Shown here in pieces: positions 36,177 through 43,500 of a stretch of 44,325 bases of DNA. The DNA comes from Bacteroidales bacterium (lineage in GTDB: Bacteria; Bacteroidota; Bacteroidia; Bacteroidales; UBA932). Position 1 is the first letter of the stretch, and each line of letters opens with the position of its first letter. The translations under genes and the position numbers were made by a program. Location: the NCBI GenBank assembly GCA_028708215.1, contig JAQVZL010000007.1:1-44325 (forward strand), in the 5' to 3' direction. Under the pieces are notes generated by a model. That model searched no databases, had not been told where the DNA came from, and saw nothing but the letters and a program-made list of their open reading frames with translations.

Positions 36177-37739
36177 ATGATAGCTAAATTTAAAGAGTCT
36201 TTATTGGAGTTAATAGATTCTCCAGAAATGCATCCTGCCTTGGAATCTGCTCCTACTGTTCTTCTTGCTGTAAGCGGAGGCATAGACTCTATGTGTATGG
36301 CTTATCTCTTTTCTAGAATTTATTACAGCAACTATGCTATAGCTACTATTAACTTTTCATTAAGAGGAGAAGAGAGTGATGGAGATGAAAACCTAGTACT
36401 TGACTGGGCTAATAAACAAGGTGTTAAATGTTATACTAATACATTTGACACAAATTCATATGCTTCGCATAGAGGTATTTCTACACAGATGGCAGCAAGA
36501 GATCTAAGGTATAATTGGTTTGACTCTCTAATTAAGGAGCACTCTTTTGACTATTTGGCTATAGCTCATAATTTGAACGATTCTGTAGAGACTTTTTTTA
36601 TTAATACATTAAGAGGAACGGGCTTGCAGGGTCTTACAGGCATTAGAAAAAAGAGTGGTAATATAATAAGACCTCTAATGGGTTTTACCCGTAAAGAGAT
36701 TGCCGAGTTTGTAAAAGAAGAGAATATCCCTTTTAGAGAGGATAGCTCTAATGCAGAGAGCAACTACGCAAGAAATAGATTGAGAAACTTAGTCTTTCCA
36801 GAATTTGAAATGATAAATCAATCATTTTTAAAAACATTGGAGAGAGATATCTCTAATGTAGAGGCGGCAGTAGATGTTTTAGAAGAGCTATATATAGAAA
36901 AAAGAGCCCTTTTTATTGATGAATCATCTAGTAGAATTTCAATAGAAGCTCTACTTAATGAGAGACGTCCAGATTTTTGGCTCTATCAAATTTTAACTGA
37001 ATTTGGGTTTAATCCATACCAAATTGCTCAAGTACACAAATCGCTTACTGGCCAGCCCGGTAAAGAGTTTCATTCTCAAAGCCATCTGCTTATAAAAGAT
37101 AGAGACTATTTACTACTCTACCCAAAAGGGGGAGGCCTGCCAAAAGAAGGCAGCCTGTCAAATAAAAGAGCTAGAGTTCTGGAGCTCCAGACAAATAATA
37201 TTGAAGTGCCTTCTCTAAAAATAGGAGAGAAAGCCCAATTTGAATGTTGCAACCAAAAAGTAGAACTCTCTCTCTACACAAAGCCCAAAGGATTTAGATA
37301 TAAAAAGAGACAACCGCCCAAAAGTTTTTTCATGAGAGATCTCTTTTCTGAAAGTGAAGAAAGTCTCTTTTCTAATGGTAATGTAAATAAATCACCTACT
37401 GGGGGTGAGTCAAATCTATCATCTACTAGCAAGGCATTTGTTGAAAACATGCACAGCTCAATGCCTGAACCACTTCTTTGCGTTGATGCCAATTTAATTA
37501 AATTTCCGTTAACCCTACGCGTATGGAAAGATGGCGATAGATTTATGCCACTAGGGATGAAAGGGTTTAAAAAGTTAAGCGACTTTATGGTAGATCTAAA
37601 GCTAGATATAGTTACAAAAAATAGAATTCCTATACTGCTCTCGGGAGATAAAATAGTAGCCATTATTGGATACAGAATAGACGAAAGGTTTAAAGTAACT
37701 TCTACTACCAAAAACATCCTTGAGATTAAAATTACTTAA
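36177..37739 (+). CDS. tilS: tRNA(Ile)-lysidine synthase
   Basis: TilS modifies the wobble cytosine of the AUA-decoding tRNA-Ile to lysidine and is essential. The PP-loop ATP site is SGGIDS at residues 33-38. The substrate site shows AIAHNLNDSVETFFINTLRGTG, and the C-terminal substrate-recognition domain shows VWKDGDRFMPLGMKG near the end. The 520-residue length is usual for the phylum. The open frame runs 34 codons further upstream over the DUF3078 gene; I chose the ATG at 36177 because the earlier part is unlike TilS. A clear terminator follows. Confidence 0.95.
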   Translation: MIAKFKESLLELIDSPEMHPALESAPTVLLAVSGGIDSMCMAYLFSRIYYSNYAIATINFSLRGEESDGDENLVLDWANKQGVKCYTNTFDTNSYASHRGISTQMAARDLRYNWFDSLIKEHSFDYLAIAHNLNDSVETFFINTLRGTGLQGLTGIRKKSGNIIRPLMGFTRKEIAEFVKEENIPFREDSSNAESNYARNRLRNLVFPEFEMINQSFLKTLERDISNVEAAVDVLEELYIEKRALFIDESSSRISIEALLNERRPDFWLYQILTEFGFNPYQIAQVHKSLTGQPGKEFHSQSHLLIKDRDYLLLYPKGGGLPKEGSLSNKRARVLELQTNNIEVPSLKIGEKAQFECCNQKVELSLYTKPKGFRYKKRQPPKSFFMRDLFSESEESLFSNGNVNKSPTGGESNLSSTSKAFVENMHSSMPEPLLCVDANLIKFPLTLRVWKDGDRFMPLGMKGFKKLSDFMVDLKLDIVTKNRIPILLSGDKIVAIIGYRIDERFKVTSTTKNILEIKIT

Positions 37740-37769
37740 ATAAGGGCGCTTTAATTAAAACGCCCTTAT
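37740..37769 (+). terminator. Bidirectional terminator after tilS
   Basis: ATAAGGGCG at 37740-37748 pairs with CGCCCTTAT at 37761-37769. The AT-rich loop is itself nearly palindromic. It is followed by CTGTTTTT. It can also end the small minus-strand gene at 37780. Confidence 0.85.
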
Positions 37770-37779
37770 CTGTTTTTAA

Positions 37780-37965
37780 TTAGTACTCCTTGTAAAACAG
37801 GTCTACAATTTCCCCGTCGTACTGTGCCTCAAAAATAACTTTCTCTTCTTCTGTTCCGCCAATAAGTATGTTTTCAGATATATCAAGTATAAAAAATTCA
37901 CCATTTTCCAGTCCAACTCCTAAGCTGTTAATAATTACTTCTTGTTTTGTATACATACTTATCAT
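37780..37965 (-). CDS. Small acidic hypothetical protein
   Basis: A 61-residue frame begins MISMYTKQEVIINSLG and ends FYKEY. It looks like a plausible folded mini-protein (alternating hydrophobic and acidic residues, VGLENGEFFILDI), and the bidirectional terminator lies just after its stop. A second ATG at 37956 would give 58 residues. I do not recognise it. It could be chance, since no promoter consensus is seen upstream. Confidence 0.45.
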   Translation of the reverse strand: MISMYTKQEVIINSLGVGLENGEFFILDISENILIGGTEEEKVIFEAQYDGEIVDLFYKEY

Positions 37966-38290
37966 TTATTAAGAACGGATAGAATCCATTCATGGTTGTA
38001 AGTGGTATACTTTTCGATTGTAATTTGGGGCAGTTTTCAGTTAATATATACAGTTCTGTTATAACTTATAATCAATATAACCACTATTTGCTGTCCACTA
38101 CTTGCTGTCTGCTCACCAGCAGCAACGCTCTTTTTTCTAGACGCTACTCTCTTTGTGGTTTTTCGGGGCCTGCGGAACGCCTCCCTTTGGTAGTTGAACG
38201 GTCCTCGGCCTATCTGCTCAAAGCACTTCATCTAATTAGCTAAAAAAGAGATGTTGCTTTATGCTGAGCAGAGAAAAGCAAACTTTGCCA

Positions 38291-38410
38291 GGAGATGATT
38301 ACAAGTAAACGCTTAGTAACCAAGCATTTAGCTTTTATAAATGAGCCCAAAAGGGCTTATTTTCAAAAACTAACTACCACGCAGTAAGTAAGTTACGAGC
38401 AATCATCTCC
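38291..38410. repeat. 120-base nested inverted-repeat element
   Basis: GGAGATGATT at 38291-38300 is the exact reverse complement of 38401-38410. Inside, GCTTAGTAAC (38311-38320) pairs with GTTACGAGC (38392-38400) with one bulged base and one G-U pair. ATGAGCCC (38341-38348) pairs with GGGCTTAT (38353-38360) around AAAA. Three stems stacked in order suggest a structured RNA or a small palindromic mobile-type repeat. A further GGGAGACGATT copy lies at 38416-38426 on the minus strand. Confidence 0.55.
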
Positions 38411-38472
38411 CGGAAAATCGTCTCCCAGGGGAAATTCAGATGAATTGTCAGATAAAATGCTTGCTACAATTT

Positions 38473-38599
38473 TGTTCTGTTTGTCTTTGAGTCAATCACT
38501 TGATATACTACAATCTAATTTTGAATTTTCAATAATAGGCAAAATCTCAAAATCTAACTTTCTCATTTACAGTTTACTAAATCAAAGACAAGCAGAGCA
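38473..38599. repeat. 127-base element bounded by an 18-base inverted repeat
   Basis: Positions 38473-38490 and 38582-38599 are inverted copies matching at 16 of 18 positions; in plus-strand RNA both mismatches become G-U pairs. A partial direct copy, TGTTCTGTTTATCT, lies at 38615-38628. The 91-base loop is AT-rich. Confidence 0.5.
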
Positions 38600-38695
38600 C
38601 ATTTTGGTGCTTTATGTTCTGTTTATCTGCTAGTTGTGGTGTGGGAAACTTTAGGTTATAAGGTGGTAAACTTCAGTTTACTATTAGCCAACAAC

Positions 38696-38753
38696 TAATC
38701 AATAGCTAACAGCCAACAGCCAATCAATAGCCAATCCACAGTCAATCAATAGC
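38696..38753. repeat. Degenerate direct repeats, AATCAATAGC type
   Basis: Three copies of (T/C)AATCAATAGC lie at 38696-38706, 38721-38731 and 38743-38753. AGCCAACAGCCAA words lie between them. Similar low-complexity runs are common between genes in Bacteroidales. Confidence 0.6.
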
Positions 38754-38779
38754 AAATAGCTAATTTTAATTATTGAGTT

Positions 38780-40540
38780 CTAGTTAAAGTAGATATTGTA
38801 GGGGATGCGAGTGAAGTGTTTTATGCCTCTCTCTTCGCGTAGTTTTTGGTAGGTATTCTCTAGCATGGTGTAGGGGTTAGAGAGTGTTTCTGCTGCAAAG
38901 CTAGTTTTTGTGAGCATCTCTACTAGGCGTTCAATTGCGTTTTTCTTAACAGGGTACTCTACAATTCTGTAGCTATCTAGATTCCCAAAAGTAGCTGCAG
39001 ATGCTATGGCGTCTAAAATTCCACCACGTTCGTCTGCAAGGCCAACTATTAGAGCATCTGAACCTGCCCATACTCGGCCTTGTGCAATTTCATCTACCTC
39101 TTCTGGAGTCATACCTCGGCCCTCGGAAACTAAAGTTATAAAGTTTGTATATATCTCTTCTATTGCGCTTCTTACAAATTCAATCTCTTGCGTAGCTAAT
39201 GGCCTGAAACCACTCATAATATCGCTATATTGATTGGAGTTAACAGATTCTGCATTTAGAGAGAGGTGCTTTTTCATTGTCTTTTGGAAGTTGGGTACTA
39301 TACTAAAGACACCAATTGAACCAGTAAGGGTTGTGTTATTAGTGAAGATTTTATTTGCTTTAGCAGAGATCCAGTAGCCACCAGAAGCTGCATAGTCTCC
39401 CATACTAACTACAACAGGCTTCTCTTCCATTAAAAGCTGCAATTCACGCTCAATCACATCTGAGCTTTGTGCTGAACCTCCTGGGGAGTTTACTCTAAAT
39501 ACAACTGCTTTAATAGTGCTATCTTTTCTTACTTTGGAAACATGCTCTATGAATGAGTCTGAAGCTATATTGTTTTCAGATTTACCCATAACTATTTCGC
39601 CATTGGCATAAATAATGGCAATCTTGTTTTTCTCTTTAAAGTCAATCTTATAGGTAGCTTTGTGGTAGGCAGTGCTAGAGATTATTTTAAGCTCTTTCTC
39701 TTTCTCTACACCAAATAGTTTTACTAGCGTATCTACCATATTGTCTTTGTACATAAGCCCATCTATAAGGCCAGCATCAAGAGCATCTTGAGCTGTAGAG
39801 ATTGAAAGATTATCTGTCATAAGGTTAATCTCTTCTGGAGTAATCTCTCTAGTTTTTGCTATCTCTTCTACCCAACTCTCCCAAACAGCATCTACGTAAT
39901 CTTGAAGTTGTTGGCGATTTTCTGGGCTCATTTTGTTACTTATAAATTGCTCTGCTGCTGCCTTAAATTTACCGTGTCTAATAAGTTGTACCTCAATACC
40001 TAGTTTATCTAGAAGGTCTTTAAAGAAAACTGAACTAACACTCACTCCGGTTAATGGTAGCATGCCTGTTGGGCTTAAATAAATTTTATCTGCACTTGTG
40101 GCTAAGTAGTAGGCAGGTTGAGAAAAATTATCGGCATAGGCAATAACGGCTTTACCGCTAAGACGGAACCTCTCTATTGCAGATTTAATCTCTTCTATAT
40201 GGGTAACTCCACCATTTAGATTGGTGAGATTCATATAGATGAACTTAATGGCAGGGTCTTTAGCTGCTTTGTCTATTGTCTGTACAAATTGGAGAATGCC
40301 TTGTGTTTTAGAGCTCCCGCTTTGCATTGGGTTTATTGATGCAAATGGGTCTTCTGTAGATTGTTCTGTTATTGCTGTATTGAAATCTAAGCTTAGAACA
40401 GCAGATTTAGGAACTACCGGTTTGGTTTCAGAGAAAGAGGCCATAGACCCTACTATGCCAAGCATAATAAAGAAAGCCAATGTTAGGGCTAGTAGAGTAC
40501 CTACAAGTGTGCCGAGTACAATTTTGAAAAAACTTTTCAT
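38780..40540 (-). CDS. sppA: Signal peptide peptidase SppA, long (67K) type
   Basis: SppA is a membrane-bound serine-lysine peptidase that degrades signal peptides left in the membrane. The 586-residue protein has an N-terminal membrane anchor (about residues 8-32) and two tandem S49 domains. By family alignment the general-base lysine is K193 in FKAAAEQF, in the first domain, and the nucleophile S386 is in YAASGGYW, in the second. This split active site is normal for the long form. It is transcribed alone from a strong consensus promoter. Its 3' end faces the repeat-rich region. Confidence 0.95.
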   Translation of the reverse strand: MKSFFKIVLGTLVGTLLALTLAFFIMLGIVGSMASFSETKPVVPKSAVLSLDFNTAITEQSTEDPFASINPMQSGSSKTQGILQFVQTIDKAAKDPAIKFIYMNLTNLNGGVTHIEEIKSAIERFRLSGKAVIAYADNFSQPAYYLATSADKIYLSPTGMLPLTGVSVSSVFFKDLLDKLGIEVQLIRHGKFKAAAEQFISNKMSPENRQQLQDYVDAVWESWVEEIAKTREITPEEINLMTDNLSISTAQDALDAGLIDGLMYKDNMVDTLVKLFGVEKEKELKIISSTAYHKATYKIDFKEKNKIAIIYANGEIVMGKSENNIASDSFIEHVSKVRKDSTIKAVVFRVNSPGGSAQSSDVIERELQLLMEEKPVVVSMGDYAASGGYWISAKANKIFTNNTTLTGSIGVFSIVPNFQKTMKKHLSLNAESVNSNQYSDIMSGFRPLATQEIEFVRSAIEEIYTNFITLVSEGRGMTPEEVDEIAQGRVWAGSDALIVGLADERGGILDAIASAATFGNLDSYRIVEYPVKKNAIERLVEMLTKTSFAAETLSNPYTMLENTYQKLREERGIKHFTRIPYNIYFN

Positions 40541-40586
40541 TGCTATATTAGATTAGGAATAATAATTAGTATAAGGGATAATTAAA

Positions 40587-40616
40587 CAAATTTAAAAAAA
40601 ATGTATGAATCTGCAA
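40587..40616 (-). promoter_or_regulatory. Promoter of sppA
   Basis: On the minus strand TTG (40614-40616) is followed by 19 bases and then TAAATTTG (40587-40594). Both elements and the spacing match the Bacteroidota consensus. The leader would be about 40 bases. Confidence 0.75.
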
Positions 40617-40644
40617 GATAAGATTCTATGCAAAAAAATACGTT

Positions 40645-40656
40645 ACATTATAATGT
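40645..40656. promoter_or_regulatory. Palindrome ACATTATAATGT, possible operator
   Basis: This is a perfect 12-base palindrome in the 283-base divergent gap, just upstream of the sppA promoter. A regulator site is possible but unproven. Confidence 0.3.
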
Positions 40657-40726
40657 TATATAGAAAGTTAAATATAGTAACAATATTAACCTTATTATAG
40701 TTTATTGTGTAAATTAATAGTTAAAA

Positions 40727-40751
40727 CTCAAATGTTGGTTTGGTATTTGAG
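40727..40751. promoter_or_regulatory. Inverted repeat CTCAAAT-N11-ATTTGAG, possible operator
   Basis: Two perfect 7-base arms are separated by 11 bases, about 70 bases upstream of the propeller lipoprotein gene. The size and spacing suit a dimeric regulator site. Confidence 0.35.
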
Positions 40752-40793
40752 GCGTTGTTTTATAGCATTTTATAGAAAAGTGAAATTGTTTTG

Positions 40794-40801
40794 TATATTT
40801 A
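40794..40801 (+). promoter_or_regulatory. Weak -7 element for the propeller-TolC cluster
   Basis: TATATTTA is one base off TAnnTTTG, 22 bases before the start codon of the first propeller gene. No -33 TTG is seen. Confidence 0.35.
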
Positions 40802-40823
40802 CACCCATTAAACATCTAAGATT

Positions 40824-42182
40824 ATGTCACTGTTCTTATCTCTTAATAATAAGATAACTAATTTTTTTGCTAACAAAGTTTTTGCACTAGCTTTCACTTT
40901 AGTGCTATTTTTATTTGTTGTTCTTATCCTTTATTCATGTAGCAACAAGCAAGTTAGTTTAGATTCAGACATAACTACTATAGACTTTCTTTCTGGTTTA
41001 AATAATCCAAGAGTAGTAGATTTGAGCGAGATTGCTTCTAATGTTGAATATATTCCATTAGAGACAGTAGAGGGGGCACTCATAGGTCGTTATCCTAAGG
41101 TCTCTATAGGGAGTAACAGAATTTATGTTATCTCGGCTAGGAAAGAGGTTAAAATTTTTGATATTAGGGGCAACTATCTCTTTACTTTTAATAGAAGAGG
41201 GAGAGGGCCAGAAGAGTATTTATATAATCAAGGATTTAAGTTTGATTTAGAGAGCGGAAATATTATTGTAAATGCCTTTATGCCTAGTAGTATAGGAATG
41301 GATTCTAAGGTGAATAATTATGATAGCCTAGGAAATTTTCTTTTTTCAGAGCAAAGAGCAATGGTAGATAGCTTTTTTATTGAGAGCCCCATTAGAATAG
41401 ATGAAGATCTTTATTTGGGAGCAGTACCACAATTATCAAAAAATAAACTAGATTTTTTTATAGTTGCTTTTCAAAAAGATGGCTCCATAATAAAAAAAAT
41501 TTCTGCACCTCTAATCACACAACAACAAGAAGAGCATATTCAAAAAAGTATTATGGTAGCTCCTCTACCTGGGCAATCTGCTCCAGTAATTAATCTAACT
41601 CCTACTCTTTATAGTTTGCCAACTTTTACAAGAGTGTTTTCTAAATATGTAGATACATTATACTCTTTAGATAGTAACCTCAGATACAAGCCAGAATTTA
41701 TATTTAATTACGGTAATATTAGGGCAGATGGAACTATTCCAAAAGGAGCTAAAAAGGGTGAGGGTAAATTTGTGACACTCAATGAAAGTGAGTACCAAGA
41801 GTGGGAAAATTTCATTTTTTTTAATTTTAGGCTAAATGGCTATTCATTTGAGCCCTACGAGAGATCCATAGGTGTTAAGTCTAGAGTTACTACTATTAAA
41901 CATACAGATTCATACGCTCTCTTTAATAAGGAGAGTGCCGAGTTTTCATTTATGAAGCAGCCAATTAAAGGCAAGCTCGGTTTTAGAGATAATCTTAAGG
42001 GAGGCCCTCCGTTTATCCCACAGTTTATAACAGAAGATGGAAGTTACGCAGTTTCACTACTCTCTGCAGGCGAGGTACTTGAACATGCACAAAGTGGTAA
42101 AATAAAAGGAGAGTTTGCCAAGATAGCTTCAAAGGTAGATGAGATGGACAACCATGTTGTGGTATTAGTAAAGCTCAAGTAG
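40824..42182 (+). CDS. 6-bladed beta-propeller lipoprotein, copy 1
   Basis: The 452-residue protein has a long lipoprotein signal with Cys39 in LILYSC. It has the hallmarks of the Bacteroidota 6-bladed beta-propeller family (PF17170): NVEYIPLETVEG, then RKEVKIFDIRGNYLFTFNRRGRGPEEY. The family has no proven function, although many copies lie near transport or polysaccharide genes. It is clearly paralogous to the next gene, which shares EYIPLET, VKIFD and NGRGPEEY or their near forms. It probably heads a cluster with that gene and TolC. Confidence 0.9.
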   Translation: MSLFLSLNNKITNFFANKVFALAFTLVLFLFVVLILYSCSNKQVSLDSDITTIDFLSGLNNPRVVDLSEIASNVEYIPLETVEGALIGRYPKVSIGSNRIYVISARKEVKIFDIRGNYLFTFNRRGRGPEEYLYNQGFKFDLESGNIIVNAFMPSSIGMDSKVNNYDSLGNFLFSEQRAMVDSFFIESPIRIDEDLYLGAVPQLSKNKLDFFIVAFQKDGSIIKKISAPLITQQQEEHIQKSIMVAPLPGQSAPVINLTPTLYSLPTFTRVFSKYVDTLYSLDSNLRYKPEFIFNYGNIRADGTIPKGAKKGEGKFVTLNESEYQEWENFIFFNFRLNGYSFEPYERSIGVKSRVTTIKHTDSYALFNKESAEFSFMKQPIKGKLGFRDNLKGGPPFIPQFITEDGSYAVSLLSAGEVLEHAQSGKIKGEFAKIASKVDEMDNHVVVLVKLK

Positions 42183-42195
42183 ATATTAATTATTA

Positions 42196-42244
42196 CTGTT
42201 TTGTCAGTAAAACAGACTGAATACTAATTTAATTTGAATTAAAT
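42196..42244 (+). promoter_or_regulatory. Two adjacent hairpins before the second propeller gene
   Basis: CTGTTTT (42196-42202) pairs with AAAACAG (42209-42215). ATTTAATT (42227-42234) pairs with AATTAAAT (42237-42244), and the latter ends directly at the ATG. The first could weaken readthrough; the second could hide the start codon. There is no U run for a standard terminator. Confidence 0.4.
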
Positions 42245-43495
42245 ATGAAAAACAGAAATGTCTCTATCTGGTTTATAAAAAGGTTAAGCTTTGCCCTTTA
42301 TCTATTTTTCTTTTCACTCTTAATATTTTCGTGTAGTAGTAATAAAAAGAGCACAACAGCTAGTAACTACATAGATGTAGAGAAAGCCGTAGGTAGTGGA
42401 GAAATTTTAAATCTAAGCGATTATGCAAGTGATATAGAGTACATTCCGTTGGAGACAAATAAAATGTCTGTTTTAGGTACCATTAGAGATATTGCATATA
42501 GGTCAAACAAAATTTATGTGAGAGACAATAACAATGTTGTTAAAATTTTTGACAATAGCGGTAAATATCTCTCTACAATTGATAGAAATGGGAGAGGCCC
42601 TGAGGAGTATAATAGCATAGGCTGGTCTAGTCCATCTCCTTGTGGTAGAGGGGTTTATGTTTTAGATAGCTCGGGAGACCTTTTTCTTTATGACCATAAT
42701 GGCCTCTTTGTTGAGAAAAGAGAATTCCCTAAAGAAGAGTATATGAGGTTTTCATCTTTTACATTTCTAGATAGTGGATTTATTGCTGCTGCTCACGCAT
42801 TGGATATGTCAGCTATATCGGCAGGAAAGATTAAGCACACTCTCTTCTTATTAGATAACTCTTTAAATGTTATTGATAAAAAATCTTTTTTCCAGGAAGG
42901 AGGAATTAAAACTACAATGGATGGAGATAAAATTATATCTATTTCAATTTCTATAAAAAACATATACCTTCATAATTATGAAAACCAAGTAAGGTTCTTA
43001 TTTAACTCGCAAGACACTATACACACAGTGAACAGAGAAGCTGTTTTTAAAGATGCCTTTGTTTTAAATTTGGGTAAGTATAAAGATAGTGAAGCAGCTC
43101 CAGATCATATGCCAGATAATTTGAGTGAATTCATCAAACTCTCTCCTCCTTTTTTTGAGACAGATAATCACCTCTATTTACAGTTTGACTTTGGCGAAAA
43201 TGCACCAGAAAAAGTTGTAACAGAGAGGTTAGGGATAAATGGAGAAATTATACCCACAACAGATGCCATAGTGAACGCAATTTTCAATAAGCAGAGTGGC
43301 AAACTTATTTTATTAGATAGGCCTTCTCTCAATAAAAAAGGTTTTTTAGAAGATATTAAAGGTGGTCACCCTTTTTGGCCACGTTTTATGGGTGCTAACG
43401 GGGAGCTGATGGCCTATATAAATGCTTATGAATTTGATGATGCTGCAGAGGACGATAACCCTGTTGTTGTAATTGTGAAACCTAAAAAACAGTAA
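42245..43495 (+). CDS. 6-bladed beta-propeller lipoprotein, copy 2
   Basis: The 416-residue protein has a lipoprotein signal with Cys30 in LIFSC. It shares with copy 1 the DIEYIPLETNK, VVKIFDNSGKYL and DRNGRGPEEYN phrases and a C-terminal GGHPFWPRF-type segment, so it is a diverged tandem duplicate. The function is unknown. The TolC-family gene starts five bases after its stop, which makes co-transcription very likely and ties these proteins to an export system. Confidence 0.9.
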   Translation: MKNRNVSIWFIKRLSFALYLFFFSLLIFSCSSNKKSTTASNYIDVEKAVGSGEILNLSDYASDIEYIPLETNKMSVLGTIRDIAYRSNKIYVRDNNNVVKIFDNSGKYLSTIDRNGRGPEEYNSIGWSSPSPCGRGVYVLDSSGDLFLYDHNGLFVEKREFPKEEYMRFSSFTFLDSGFIAAAHALDMSAISAGKIKHTLFLLDNSLNVIDKKSFFQEGGIKTTMDGDKIISISISIKNIYLHNYENQVRFLFNSQDTIHTVNREAVFKDAFVLNLGKYKDSEAAPDHMPDNLSEFIKLSPPFFETDNHLYLQFDFGENAPEKVVTERLGINGEIIPTTDAIVNAIFNKQSGKLILLDRPSLNKKGFLEDIKGGHPFWPRFMGANGELMAYINAYEFDDAAEDDNPVVVIVKPKKQ

Positions 43496-43500
43496 TTAAT

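Larger units (their letters stand above)
37966..38779. other. 814-base gene-poor region with repeats and inverted repeats
   Basis: No convincing gene lies here. From left to right: AT-rich sequence to about 38080; a stretch with repeated CTGTCC/CTGTCT/CAGCAG words (38088-38130); a G+C-rich patch (36 G+C in 38161-38220); two large inverted-repeat elements (38291-38410 and 38473-38599); a small hairpin GTAAAC-ttca-GTTTAC (38666-38681); and degenerate direct repeats (38696-38753). The short frames at 37992-38243 (+), 38037-38231 (-) and 38445-38633 (+) look like chance. Confidence 0.6.

Noticed and set aside
38150..38220. Possible tRNA in the G+C-rich patch
   Set aside because: No acceptor stem, T-loop motif or anticodon arm could be fitted on either strand.
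37992..38243. Plus-strand frame of 83 codons in the repeat-rich gap
   Set aside because: It overlaps an equally poor minus-strand frame and spans the G+C patch; composition does not look coding.
38291..38410. Retron-like msr-msd reading of the nested stems
   Set aside because: The inverted ends recall a retron, but no reverse transcriptase gene lies nearby.
38445..38633. Plus-strand frame of 62 codons
   Set aside because: It runs across both arms of the 38473-38599 inverted repeat and has no family match.
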